Assembly: GCF_030272615.1 (NCBI RefSeq)
Contig: NC_081407.1
Location: forward strand, 142,792,897 to 142,856,896
Reading direction: 5' to 3'
DNA from: Cryptomeria japonica
Taxonomy: Eukaryota > Streptophyta > Pinopsida > Cupressales > Cupressaceae
DNA length: 64,000 bases
The notes below the pieces were generated by a model. The model was not told the DNA's origin. It saw only the letters and a program-made list of their open reading frames with translations, and searched no databases. Position 1 is the stretch's first letter. Each line of letters opens with the position of its first letter. Both the position numbers and the translations under genes were made by a program. Below, piece by piece: positions 1 to 11,475 of the stretch.

Positions 1-326
1 TATGTTTGGCTAACATTTATAGTAAGATTTCTGAAGGTTACTTTTTATGGCATGCCTATAGGAAATCTAAATATAGTTGGAGCAAGAGTTCTTCTTAGAG
101 ATAAGTAGTATTTTTTTGTTCACAATGTCCATGTTTCCTTACAAGTTGATCTAATAATGAAGAATAATGGATGGTTGTGATTGCTAGGATATACTTAGCC
201 TCTTCTCTTGGGTTCAAGATGGTTTTCATTGATAAAGACTATATTAATTTTATTAATGGTATTTGTAATGTTGATTTAACTAATTATAATATTTTGTGTT
301 TGTTTGAAAAGGTACAAGCTCTTCAT
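1..326. other. Unassigned AT-rich flank
   Basis: This stretch lies left of the copia LTR that starts at 327. I see no reading frame, terminal repeat or RNA gene I can support. It should be the sequence into which the copia element inserted, but its nature is unknown. Confidence 0.4.
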
Positions 327-655
327 TGTTGAATTTTGTAACACAAGAATGTACAAGATCAAATAGCAAATCAATAACACCTTCCAAAAATGAGAGAGCC
401 AAGAAAGTTTTGCTATATTCCTCAAAAGAAAGAGATACAAAATGAATAACAAATGAATGAATGCTTATAAAAGCGTAATAAGGTAACCCTAGATTTAAAA
501 ACCCTAAAGAGATATTAAATTAGCTAGTGCCAACTGTCACAATTATAATGAATGAGACAACTTAAGCTATTATTATCATAATTTAATAAAAAGAAAAAAC
601 ACCTAGTTTTAGCTTAGTGAAAAAAGTAACTAGAAATATCTTAATTACTCCAACA
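327..655 (-). repeat. 3' LTR of the minus-strand Ty1/copia host element
   Basis: The segment starts TGTTGAATTTTG and ends CTCCAACA, so it has TG...CA ends with a short TGTTG/CAACA inverted repeat. The adjoining sequence at 656-675 resembles the sequence beside the LTR of the 1264-3952 element, where the polypurine tract should be on the minus strand. The partner LTR is not in the window, because the element runs past the right edge. The boundaries rest on the TG/CA ends and the position before the RNase H remnant, not on a repeat comparison. Confidence 0.6.
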
Positions 656-874
656 CCCTTCTTAAGATGAACTTACAAAGTAGATAGAAAGGTAATACGC
701 TTGTAAAAATGCAAGAATGGTTCCTAACAACTAAAGTCCTGATGAGATACCTAACATAAAAAGGAAAGTCTCTCATAAGCGGAGAATAGGAGAAAAAACA
801 TCTGGGAAAAAATATCTCTCCAAAAATAGATAGAATGCATGAAAAAACCAATAAATGCTTAAGGAAGGAAGGTC

Positions 875-1168
875 TCATGAAAACCCCCCAAGGGAAACTT
901 CCTTCACCCAAAGCATTGACCGCAATTGAAGGTAATTACATGGGGATGCCAAATGTTTAGTGAATATGTTTGCAACTTTCTCCTCTATAGCTATGCAATC
1001 TAAGGTGAGAAGGTCATCTTGAATCAACTGTTTAATGAAGTGTATGTGGAGTTCGATATTCTTAGTCCATTGATGCTCTACTAGGCTATGAGAAATGTGA
1101 ATAACACTTTGATTGTCACAACAGAGAATAGTGGGACTACTAGGAGAAAAACCAAACTTTGTCAACAA
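875..1168 (-). pseudogene. Ty1/copia RNase H, C-terminal fragment
   Basis: The 97-residue minus-strand frame contains CDNQSVIHIS, a TKNIELHIHFI stretch and IEEKVANIFTKHL. These match the second half of the copia RNase H domain, which degrades the RNA strand during reverse transcription. The first half is missing because the 1264-3952 element lies directly upstream on this strand. In the unbroken element it would follow the RT segment now at 3958-4645. It is a fragment and not functional. Confidence 0.85.
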
Positions 1169-1263
1169 ATAACAAAACCGTAAAACCTCCTGGCTAGCAA
1201 GAACAACCTTAGTAAATGATAATGTAATAGAATACTTCTTCTTGAAAGACTATGTGCAATAGG

Positions 1264-1713
1264 TGAAGAAGTTGAGAAAATACAACTTTAGAGATCCCAA
1301 GAACACCTGTTAGCAAAATACATGTCACAAGAGAAGATTGGAGACATAAACACAATAAAGGCTCTGATACCATGAAGAAGTTGAGAAAATACAACTTCAG
1401 AGATCCCAAGAACATCTATTAGCAAAATACATGTCACAAGAGAAGATTGCAAAAAGAAACACAATAAAGGCTCTAAAGAAAAGATTATCATTCAGAGAGG
1501 GAATGAAAAATAAAGTTACAATACAATCCTTATGACAAGAGAATTATAAACCCTAAAGATGTGCAACCCTAAAGAGATAAAGAGTATTTAATAATTAAAA
1601 TAATTATTAAATACCTACAATATTATTAAATGCCTAAGTTTAGCTTAAGCATAGAGTATAATAGACTAATAATTAAATAAATAATTATTAGCTAATACAA
1701 GATAACTCTAACA
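1264..1713 (-). repeat. 3' LTR of the 1264-3952 element, with duplicated tail
   Basis: The LTR is 450 bp and ends ACTCTAACA. Its first 109 bp (1264-1372) are a second copy of the sequence that begins at 1373, and the copy includes the 13-base PBS GGCTCTGATACCA at its junction. On the minus strand the LTR tail therefore reads LTR end, PBS, LTR end again. The PBS and the LTR share AGAGCC, a likely switch point. The target duplication flanks the outer copy, so the change predates insertion. Confidence 0.8.
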
Positions 1714-3024
1714 CCGCCCCTTAAGATGAACTTAGGGAGTAGCTAAAAAACTGGATGCATGAAACAAACAAAATGCAACTACATGAGAAGGCAAAAAAAA
1801 AATTGGGTCTCGACAACAAGGCCTGATGAGGTACCCTTGATCACAACCAAATCTCTATGAATCTGAGAAATAGAGAAAACCACGTGGAAAAAAACTCTAC
1901 TCCAAAAAGAGATGGAAAAAGCAAGTGAAGGATTGAAGAAGCCTCCAAACAAGAATGTTCCAACAGGATAGGAACAAGAGAAGATCATGAAGAACACCAT
2001 TGAAGCATGAAATAGTTGCAAACACTATCGAAGAGTAACTGTTGATCTGAAGAACCTCCACTGAAATAGAACATGACTAGGTAGAGAAGACTGTAATCTA
2101 CATGAGTGCCCTCAAATGATACTACTCGAATCAGATGGAAAACAAGGGCAAACAACTGAACTCGAAGATACAGATGGCATGAGACACTAAAGCCTGAAGA
2201 GTTGATCAATCAAACCAAGGAAACATTAAAACAACAGGACAAACCTCCCCATAATGCTAAAAAGGGAGAGGGATAGGTACACTAAAAAGAACGGCCAACA
2301 AGAACTGCATGATGAAGAACCAGGAACATCGAAGGTACAGAGAAAAAATACATAGTGTCATGGAAGGAACACTCACTTGACACACATCATGAGATGAATG
2401 TCATGGAAGGAACACTCACTAGACAAAGGCAGAGGGCAAACAAAAGGCAAACATCAACCCCCCCATGACACTTTATAAGTAGTGCATATACAATAAGGCA
2501 CAAGATGTGCAAGATCCCAAGTAAAAAATGCATGATGGCACTTTATCTCAGTGTGTTTGTATAAATAAAATGCTACAATGATAAGAAGAGACAGAAGACT
2601 GGAAATAGAAAGAACAACCAAAAATGAGACATCCTACTCAGAGAAAAAGATCTTAGGACCAGAAACTTCCAAGGTATTTTACCAGAGTGCTGAAAAGCAA
2701 AAAAATGAATAAAACATACCTACAGCAAAATCTGGAAAGAAAAATCATATAACTGGAAAGTACACAGAACAAGCTTTCCTACAATATAAAGTTTTTGAAA
2801 AACGAAGTTCGGATGCTCAAGTTATGTCTCCTAGAGTGGAAAAAAGAATCTCTGGCTTGCAAAGAAAAAAACACCATCAAAAAAGAAAAATCAAAAGTTC
2901 AAACCTCTAGATCCGAGTAGAGCTCAAAAAGAGCTTTCCGGCACCTATTCGTTTATGAAAAGCCGACTCCGTTTGCCCAAATTACAACTAAAAGAAAAAA
3001 AACCCTCTTGTAGGGCATAAAGAA

Positions 3025-3028
<4 letters not shown>

Positions 3029-3079
<51 letters not shown>
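3029..3079. repeat. (TA)n microsatellite
   Basis: About 25 uninterrupted TA units sit in the non-coding interior of the short element. Alternating Tyr-Ile frames across it are artefacts of the dinucleotide. Confidence 0.95.
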
Positions 3080-3081
<2 letters not shown>

Positions 3082-3535
3082 ACAAAAATTTTCTGACACA
3101 TTTGCAGGTACAGCCATATAGATTTTTTTGTCTCGTAAAATGTGCCAATGAAAAAATCATGGCCCAAATGCCCTTTTCACGAAAATAGGTCAAATTATAT
3201 ATCAAAATGATTGGAAATGTCTTTCAAAAGCCAATGGTGAGGTCTTTTTTGGCCCAAACTGCTCTGAAATTTTTTTAGTGATTTTTCAAATGAATTTCTT
3301 GAAATTCATGCCAAAAATGTCTTCAACCCAAATTTGTCGAAATTTGACAAATTTTATGTGGAAATTGGGGGTTTCTGGGTATTCTGAGCTCAATGGTGAG
3401 GTCCCTTTGAGCCCAAAATGATCAAAAACAAAACAGCTACCCCAAATCCAATAAAAAAACTCTGAAAAAACCCTCCTCCAAAAAATCTTCTGAAAAATCA
3501 GGAACAAGTAGCAGTAGATGTAGGCTCTGATACCA

Positions 3536-3952
3536 TGAAGAAGTTGAGAAAATACAACTTCAAAGATCCAAAGAACAGTAACACTTGTTAGCAAAATACC
3601 TGTCACAAGAGAAGATTAGAGACATAAACACAATAAAGGCTCTGATACCATGAAGAAGTTGAGAAAATACAACTTCAGAGATCCCAAGAACATCTGTTAG
3701 CAAAATACCTATCACAAGAGAAGATTGGAGACAAAAACATAATAAAGGCTCTGAAAAACAGATTATCATTCAGAGAGGGAATGAAAAATAAAGTTACAAT
3801 ACAATCTTTATGACAGGAGAATTACAAACCCTAAAGATGTGCAACCCTAAAGAGATAAAGAGTATTAAATGCCTAAGTTTAGCTTAAGCGTAGAGTATAA
3901 TAGGCTAATAATTAAATAAATAATTATTAGCTAATACAAGATAACTCTAACA
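3536..3952 (-). repeat. 5' LTR of the 1264-3952 element
   Basis: This 417-bp LTR carries the same tail duplication as its partner (3536-3650 duplicated from 3651 onward, with a PBS copy at 3638-3650). It lacks about 40 bp of an AT-rich stretch present in the left LTR. The true PBS at 3523-3535 abuts it. Confidence 0.8.
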
Positions 3953-3957
3953 ATAGG

Positions 3958-4645
3958 CCTGAAACCAAAACAAAATACAAAGAAAGAAGTATACTTTCAA
4001 TCAGTAACATCACCAACCCAATCTAAGTCAGTGAAGACAATAATCCAAAAGTATCCTAACCAATAATGAATACCGAATTCGGATGTGCCCTAAATATACC
4101 TCAAGATACATTTGACAACCTTCTTGTGACTCTACTGTGGATTGTGAGAGAAACAAGAGACTAGACCAACTGCAAACAAAGTATTAGGACAAGTGTGTGT
4201 TAGGTGCAAAATATTGCAGATCAACTCCCTTTATAATGTAGCATCAATTGGAGGAGAAGAACAACTAGTTCAGACAAAACAACACCTAATTGAAATGGTG
4301 TGGTGGTAGGCTTACAATCAATAATTCTAAAACTTTGAAGAATGTCAAGAGCATACTTCTAATAACAAACAAAAATCCCATCTAAATATTGAATAACTTC
4401 AAGACCAAGGAAATAATGTAGAAGATGAAGATCTGTTGTGTGGAACTGCTCCATTGAAATGCTTTTTGAACATTCTGAATCATGATAGAAGAACAACCTA
4501 TAATAATCAAATCATCCACACACAAAAGAATATCAAAAGATCAACATCCTTTTGCTGAGTGTAAATGTTGGGATTGAAATGGAAACATGTGAAACTAGAG
4601 GATACTATAAATGTATCCATCTTCTCATACCAAGCTTGAGGGGCT
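3958..4645 (-). pseudogene. Ty1/copia reverse transcriptase, C-terminal part
   Basis: Translating the minus strand gives QAPQAWYEK at about 4620-4645 and a degraded VDDLI box near 4500-4515. Further on come LHYFLGLEVIQYLDGIF near 4380-4440 and KYALDILQSF near 4325-4355. These are consecutive blocks of copia RT, the enzyme that copies the element's RNA. The start of this domain is now about 58 kb away at 62906-63350, because the TRIM and everything inside it split the gene just before QAP. Several stops are present. Confidence 0.85.
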
Positions 4646-4754
4646 TGCGTTGTTAGAAATATAGTTGTCATTGCACCAAAAGATTGATCAATTAATGCCC
4701 GTTAAAACTGTTATATTTAATGAATCCAAGTGAGGATGTTAAGCCATGTGACAA

Positions 4755-4872
4755 ACCCGAGCACTGTGCTACATAGCACAAGGAGACCAAGGTCACACAC
4801 CTAGCAACAATACACCTGAGCACTATGCTACATAGCACAAGGAGACCAAGGTCACACACCTAGCAACAATAC
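4755..4872. repeat. 59-bp direct tandem duplication in the TRIM LTR
   Basis: Positions 4755-4813 and 4814-4872 are near-identical units spanning the LTR tail (GAGCACTRTGCTACATAGCA through AGCAACAATAC). The other TRIM LTR has only one copy (about 62850-62905). Confidence 0.85.
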
Positions 4873-5159
4873 CCCATAGTGCAAGTGAAGGGTTTGAACG
4901 CATGACTTAGGCTTTAATACAACTATTAGAAATATGATTTTCGTTGTGTTGAAACCCCAAAATTTCAATACTTAGTATCCCTGGCATGTCATTCATCACC
5001 AAGCTTTTGTATTTAGGATGATAAAAGGTTGAAGCTACAAAAGTTTTCTTTTACCTAGTATTAAAACCCACAAACTATGTCCCTTGTGCCTCAATCCTAC
5101 ATGATAACTCTTTATAGACCCAAGAAAAATCAACAAAATAACCTTCACTAGTCAATATT

Positions 5160-5960
5160 TCATGTGTGCATCGAAATAGCTATTATGATTAGATCAATCG
5201 GTGTTAGACACTAATATTGGGATAGTATTACCGAACATGAGGTCTTGATTACCCTTCGGGATAATTAATAAAGGCAGAACAACAATTCTCTCTAATCTTG
5301 ATGGAACAAACTATCTCGATATCACTGATTTGGAGTAATTATATCAAATAGAGCATATAAAAGTTTATCGGAGTAACAACCAGAGGCAAAGTAGCAACAT
5401 TATGTAATGCCGATAGAGCAAGCTATCCTGATAAAATAAAAATTTAAAAGAATGTGATATGAACCTTCATCGGGATAACTTATGAAGTCTAAATAGCATA
5501 CCAACAAGGTTTCAAACTTTAAAATATTGCGATGACAAACAAATAGAACAATATCGGGATAAGTATCCCGATTGTGAATTCATAACTGAAGAAATCAATA
5601 TTGGAGAAACCTATGGCGATAAAAAGAAAATAGAAAAGGAATCTTTATCGGTATAACTAATGAGATTGGGATAATGAATCACTTTTGATCCGATGGCATA
5701 ACTTACTCCAAAATAGGCATGAGGGTGGACATCGAAAAATTCAATCCAATGGCATGCTTTTGGTTGGAATACTTCTATCGGGATAACTCATAGCAAATTC
5801 AAAAGAAGAACCTTCATCAAGATGACTTGAGAAGTCAGAAGGACAATTTTTTGATATGTCGATAATGAAAGTGCCACCAATAGGAATCATCCAAGATGTG
5901 TTCGGTATAGGTAACTCGAAGATAAAAATCAAACTGATGGTTACCTATCGGTATAACCCA
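5160..5960. promoter_or_regulatory. Cluster of TATCGGGATAAC-like motifs upstream of the LTR frame
   Basis: Variants of TATCGGGATAAC or its complement recur at least ten times in 800 bp, for example near 5478, 5552, 5648 and 5778. Near 5552 they form a head-to-head pair (ATCGGGATAAGTATCCCGAT). The matching part of the 3' LTR (57000-57780) keeps the array with many CG to TG or CA changes. A role as transcription-factor or silencing-factor sites for the downstream frame is inference. Confidence 0.5.
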
Positions 5961-6316
5961 TTTTGAAATGATGCGAAAAGGAGACAGTTATAGAAAGTGC
6001 CTTATTTATCCGCATCAACGAAAATTATACGAATGGCACCAAATTTAGAAACATCGACAAAAGGAGTTAAGCCGGTGTCACGTGTTATCAAAGAAATTCA
6101 AATTTTGAAAAGACTGTCCCATTGATTTACAAAATGGAACATTTACTGCTGCACAAATGACATTCTCAAAGAAACACAATCCATGAAATTTTTGCACCAG
6201 GATTGCAGACACAGAGAAATGACATTGGAGTGGGCAGAAAGGGATAGTAAAAGAAACAAGTATCCTGAGTGATTCCCCTATGATTTCCTCAAGAAATTCA
6301 TTGAACTAACTATGAA

Positions 6317-7255
6317 ATGGAGGGTTCTAGCAGTTCTAGGAAGAAGCAAAAAGGAGAAACAAGCAAGGGAAAAGGGAAAAAACAAAAAACTGCGGAGACT
6401 AGTGTAGAAGCCCAGGTACAAGAGAAAATATTAAATAATGATCTACTAGACCAATTGCCTGGTTCCACCCCTAAACCCAAGAGGTCTGTAGAATGGAAGT
6501 TGGAAGATAAATATGGTGATGTAGGAGATATATACATAACCATCAGAGGCTATGAATTATTCATGTTCCACTACCATAGGAGTGAAGAGCCTAAGCCAAT
6601 TTGCAACCCATGAAAATTGAACTTCGGAAAACTAGTTGTCCCAATTGTTTATGTTAATATGGATCTCCTGAAACTATTAGCACAAAATTATGATCCCAAA
6701 AAGAGGGCAATTTGCGACTAAGATGGAAAGCCCTGTTTCTTTATATCTAGAGAAGCAATCTTTGAAGTTTTTGACTTGCTTGGGATTTATGATTATCCCA
6801 TTATCCTTGACAATATGTTTGAAGAACATCGTAGGTTAGATAGCACATATGCAAGATGGAGATTGCACTTTCACTTTCTTAATCTTCATGCACCATTGGA
6901 AACAAGGGAAGATCTTGCATTTCATGTAAATATGTTCAAAAATTATTTCAAGTATACGTACTACTTGGTTGGTCAAGTTTTAGGGTTCAACACTCCAAAT
7001 TTCATGAGGGTGGAATCCATCATCATTGCAATAGACATTCAGTCTGTGAAGGCCAGAGAATTTGATTATGCTACATTTGTAGCAGGGCAAATTAAGACGA
7101 GGCTTATAACTATCCAGAGAGATTCATCCCAGATCCACTTCTCACATTATTTCTTGTTGATGCATATGGTGTTGTTTTATGGCCGATAATTGGGTCTTTA
7201 GCTCGAGGAGATGAAGATAAGGTGATGTGATAATGATGACAAGCCTTTGCCAGTC
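6317..7255 (+). pseudogene. LTR-encoded protein of unknown function, N-terminal part (copy A)
   Basis: The frame opens at ATG 6317 with a Ser/Lys-rich start (MEGSSSSRKKQKG), followed by DLLDQLPGS, GKLVVP (residue about 107), YFKYTYY followed by QVLGF, and DYATFVAG. Two in-frame stops are visible, near 6611 and 6719. It stops at PVQLW, where the 7261-27742 element inserted, and resumes in homologous sequence at 27748. It belongs to the same family as 18518-21661, 58132-59962 and the minus-strand copies at 32202 and 45420. The pattern of GKLVVP, a short helix, a YNP-like turn and an FGL-like segment faintly recalls plant mobile domain proteins, but I cannot confirm this. The start is supported by the equivalent ATG at 58132. 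Confidence 0.75.
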
Positions 7256-7260
7256 CAATT

Positions 7261-8415
7261 TGATAAACTTATAAGGCACTGAGAGTGGGGGGGTGTGAAT
7301 CAGTGCAAGCAAAAACAACAATACAATTATGATCACCACTTTTGACAAATTTGAAACTTAACAAGCATGAAAGGAAAATAACCACATAAGATAACACCCA
7401 ATAAAACATGCAACTCATAACACAATGTTTTTCATGTGAAAACCCAAATGGGAAAAACCACGGTGGGTATTAGTTCCCACAAGATAACCTATTTGCAGAA
7501 TATGGATCTGACTGGCTAAGGTCTTACAATTTCTCTGTTAGGAGCACACCTAGGTAAGAGCTATTAAAATAAGGCATGTTAGGACCATCCCTATTAGGAG
7601 CTAGCGATTTATGGGATTTAAACAACATAAGTTAATGTGTGACCCTATTAAGGGATTTAACCTTCGAACCTCTGAGGATCCTATTGCACCCTGTTAGGAG
7701 TGACCTTGTTAGAGGATTTTATCTTGTTACAACTGTTAGGGAACAACAAGTGACTTATATGTTGTTATCACCTCTGTGCCTAATTAGATCCACTTCAGAT
7801 CTCTTCTAACACTGACTAAACATCAATACAAAGCTTCACCTTTCACCGCACAATCAAATTCACACTAAGGATTTCATATATGATACATCATCACACAATA
7901 TACTCATTTTTATAAACAACTCTACTAAGTCAATTAAGAACCTTTGGAACAATTTCTTAGGTTCAATGTATCTAGACAATCTTGTACATTACACTTTACT
8001 CATGTCAGCCACAAACAACTTAACTCAAAAATAAAACATCAAGTCTACCAGTTTACCGATCTAAGTAATTTTGCTATACCGGTTTAACTGTTCTTCTTGA
8101 TTGACTACTTAGTACATCATAACTCGCTCCAAAATTTGAATCTGCTAATGTGGTTCTAGCCATAGACTCATACCAGTGTCATGAACATACATACCAAACT
8201 GCGACACTTAACTCTTCACCGATCTTCTGTACCAGTTGCTTGAACATAGCTCTATCACTGTTTACCGATTCACTATTTAACTGCTTCCTCTACCGGTTAG
8301 GCTTTACCGGTTGGACTAAATGACTTAGATGACTGACAAAACATGGGTGTCATTAATGATAAATACAATTCATCACTCAACCTATTGCATCAATATCATC
8401 ATCATCAAGCCAACA
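7261..8415 (-). repeat. 3' LTR of the SIRE-like element
   Basis: This 1,155-bp LTR starts TGATAAACTTATAAGGCAC and ends AAGCCAACA. It matches 26622-27742 in the same orientation and 60516-61649 in reverse complement, so the family is represented at least twice in the window. Confidence 0.88.
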
Positions 8416-8602
8416 ATCTCCTCCTTTGGCATTGATGACAACACTTAGGAAATTTTTTGTCCAAGTGTCACATGACAAAATTATGACCCATGACTTAAAT
8501 ACATAACATGACTTCCCCCTTAGAAATTACATGCTATTACAAAAAAAAATTATACTAATAACCTTTTACAAAATTTTGACCCATACTACTACTCCCCCTT
8601 TG
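8416..8602 (-). other. Three spaced polypurine tracts
   Basis: On the minus strand, tracts of the form AAAGG(G/A)GGAG occur at about 8416-8427 (against the LTR), 8513-8523 and 8591-8602. The same three tracts with similar spacing occur in the plus-strand copy at 60356, 60410 and 60502. The LTR-proximal tract is the likely plus-strand primer. The others may be auxiliary primers, as reported for SIRE-like elements. Confidence 0.65.
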
Positions 8603-8696
8603 ATAACAAAGGCAAAGGTAAGTAAATACATGAGAAGATAATGCAATATATATATCAAAATTTACATTACCAAAATATACAGGAGTTCAAAAAATT

Positions 8697-10229
8697 TTAC
8701 ATTGTCATCTTATGAAATACATCTTCAAAAAAAGACTTCAAAAGTGTCAAGTCATTGTGCCAAGTCTCCAAATGTGTCCCTGTTACCTCAATATGTGTCC
8801 ACATCTGAGGTGCAAGCTCTTCCATGGCATTAAGGGTGCTCATCTCTGGTGTAGCCAAAATTGCTTCAGTCTCCTTGTAGCCTCTCTGCAAAATTTTAAT
8901 CTTAGGGACTAATAAAGTTTGCAACTCCTATAGTAAAGTTGTCCTTTTCACCTATTCAGTGTCATAAACCTTAAGCTTATGTTGTAGTGCAATTACCGAT
9001 CTACCAAAATGGATTGCAGAATCATTCAATCCCTTGAATGATTCACTAAAAAATTTAAGCTCTTGTTGAGCTTCCTACTTCTTCTACTCAAGATCATCAC
9101 AAAACAATTATAATTTGGCAATTGTGGAAAGGATTTTACCTCCGGTTTGTAATGCTTCTTTAATGAGGTCCATGTTGATAGTAAGACCTACTCTATCTTT
9201 ATCAATGCCTTTCATTAAATGTTCAATTTTTCTCTTCTCATACTCCTTTACCACATTCTTAATTGCATCTTCCTCCAAGCTTTTTATTTGATCTCCTGTT
9301 GTTGTGATCAATTGCTCCAATTTGTTAATAGGATTAGGAAGACAATCTATATCAGTCTCTGGTAATATACTGGATAGAATATCAACATCAGCTTGAATTG
9401 TTTGTGCTCATTTTCTCTGAGCCTTCATTGTTTTTTTTTGTGCCTTAGATTGCATGGCAGATGCAGTCTGCATTAGCTTAGTTGGGCTCATCATTTCCAT
9501 ATTGATCATTCCTTGAATGCTCATAGTGTCATCTTCTTCATCATCAATAATCTTATTTGATGTAAGTGACCAGGAGGTCACTTTCTGATCAGGTTCTCGT
9601 TCCTTCTTTCCTTTTTCCTTTTGCATCTCTACATCCTTCTCCGATGCTTTCTTTTATACATTCTCCCCTGTTTGTGTGATCATCGGTGGCTCTTGTGCTT
9701 TTGTCTTGTTTGGTTTCTCAGTGGGCTATACATTTTTTGTTTTCTCATTCATCGGTTACTCTATCACTTCTTAATCTCATTGGTGCGCCTTCTCTACGTC
9801 TTCTTTACCTGTATCGGTTAGATTCACTTTCGATAATATTGTCTCATGATCAGGGATAATGATTGGATCTTGCTTAGTCCTTGTATAAGTTGATGTGTCA
9901 ACAAAGATAATCTAATCTAGTATAATATCATCAATCTCCAAATCATTAGGGAGATCTTCTCCCTTTAATCTCTCTGGTTCTTCTTCTACTTCAGGAATAA
10001 GGACCAAAAACTTCTTTAAAATTTTCTTAGTCTCAGCATGTACCAACTGAGATTCACTAGCTAATAATCTCATGAACCTTTTCTTTATAATAAATAATTT
10101 CTTGAATGTCTTCCCTAGAAGTTTCTGGTTATAAGTGCATCAATATAAATTCAATCAATTCTTTGTCCTTCTTTATAGAAGTCTTCCATCTTGCTTCCAA
10201 TTTATCATACAAATAATTAGGAATCAAAC
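8697..10229 (-). pseudogene. Unknown ORF2 of the SIRE-like element, C-terminal part
   Basis: Reading right to left, the region encodes acidic, Lys/Glu-rich, probably coiled-coil sequence (9408-9626, 9108-9320) and ends near 8697 with ATPEMSTLNAMEELAPQMWTHI. The same ending is found at about 60100-60250 in the truncated plus-strand copy, which confirms this as conserved coding sequence. It continues from 23071-24806 across the nested element. Frames shift several times. I do not recognise the protein. In SIRE-like elements an extra ORF after pol is often called env-like, and by position this could be its counterpart. Confidence 0.5.
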
Positions 10230-11475
10230 TGTAAAGCAGAAAAATCGAACCCTAGTTGTTCTCCCCTCCCCAACTCCAAGGAGAGAGAAGGGGGAGTCAC
10301 TAGGGTTGATGGTTTTCACTTAGGAGAGACTTTACATTCAAAAGAGGGGTTGAAACCCACAAGATCCAATCCCATGCAATGCAAGATTGGATTCTATATG
10401 AGTTTCAAGGGTTAAGACATCAAGGATACCCTCTTTTGTAAAGAATGTAGATAGAAAGATTGAACTAGGAATGCATGTAAAGTAGGAAAGATTTGCTTAT
10501 AAACAGAGATAGGGATATGGGATGAAGCTGCGGACCTGGAATTAGCAGCAAAATGTCGAGACGGTGCTGTTCTACAAATTTGAGTGAAAGTTGACAGGAC
10601 GATGGCGCCCGGCGTGCACACGGTCCTCCGAAAAATCCGCGAAACGAAGGTGGATCTGTTCATCTCTGTACAAGGATTCCAGATCTTCAATTATAGCCGC
10701 GTACCTGCAACCTACACACAGAAAAGAGAGGAGGATTGGGGGGTTAGGGATGAGGGGTTTTCCTTTAGGTCAAACCCCGGTTTTGGAATTAACCAAGAAA
10801 TGAGAATGCTGTAAATGTAAATGTTTGTAATGTAAACAAGTACTGATACCTTGTTGTAAGAATGTTTGTATTCTTACATGCGAAGGTGTAAATGTTGTTG
10901 TAGTATGTTGTATGTATGTGATCTCCTCTTCAATGGTTGAATCCTTGTCTTGAATGCAACACCTAGCCTTGAATGGAGACTTCGAATGATCAATTGCTTG
11001 AAGGAATGCTTGAATGCTTGAATGCTTGAATATCGTTTTTGCCTTTTTTCCCCCTATGTCCTCCTCAAATGGGAGAAAATGTAGTTTATATACTTGTCAA
11101 TTAGGGTTGAAAGACTGATTTTCCCAACCTTAGGCCGACTAGGCAATATTATTTTCCAACTTGCAAACTTAAAGACCCGAAGCCCCAAAAGAGACCGGGC
11201 CCAAAATAGGGCCAGGGACCAGGGCGCTGGGCACCATGGTCCTGGGGGACCAGGGCACTGGGTGCCCTAGTCCTAGAGGACCAAGGATCTAGGCGCCATG
11301 GTCCCACCTCCAGGGACAACAGGGTGCAAGGAGGATCAGGCTAGGGTGCTGAAAAATGCAGTTTTTGGTGTCATGAACAAGTTTCGGGGTCTCCATTCAG
11401 GTTCAGTGTTGCGTCGGCATCGTGAAGACCCAAATGCAGTCGAAATTGCAAGTGTCACAATTTTAGGATGCTACA
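10230..11475 (-). repeat. 3' LTR of the gag-only element
   Basis: The 1,246-bp LTR has TGTAAAGC...GCTACA ends and matches the right LTR closely. It contains GCCCGGCGTGCACACGGTCC near 10607, which recurs in the element's leader, a (TTGAATGC)n run near 11005-11030, and a GC-rich palindromic triplet at 11215-11310. Confidence 0.9.
11215..11310. repeat. Three GC-rich palindromic tandem units in the LTR
   Basis: GGACCAGGGCGCTGGGCRCC is repeated about three times, alternating with its near complement CATGGTCCTGG, so each unit can fold into a hairpin. The equivalent block in the other LTR is at 22803-22895 with the same three units. It stands out as the most GC-rich patch of an otherwise AT-rich LTR. 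Confidence 0.7.

Larger units (their letters stand above)
1264..3952 (-). mobile_element. Short non-autonomous LTR element (copia-type PBS)
   Basis: Direct LTRs lie at 1264-1713 and 3536-3952, flanked by the duplication ATAGG at 1259-1263 and 3953-3957. A perfect initiator-Met primer-binding site lies against the right LTR at 3523-3535 (TGGTATCAGAGCC on the minus strand), so the element reads right to left. The 1.8-kb interior (1714-3522) has no long frame and no gag or pol motif. It does have two near repeats of GTCATGGAAGGAACACTCAC around 2358 and 2400. This is a LARD/TRIM-like passenger needing enzymes from another copia, inserted in the copia host between RNase H and RT. Confidence 0.85.

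Noticed and set aside
645-911. 88-codon minus-strand frame
   Set aside because: Overlaps the LTR-proximal untranslated region and RNase H tail of the copia element in another phase; no motif.
2945-3205. Short protein with Tyr-Ile repeats
   Set aside because: Translation of the TA microsatellite.
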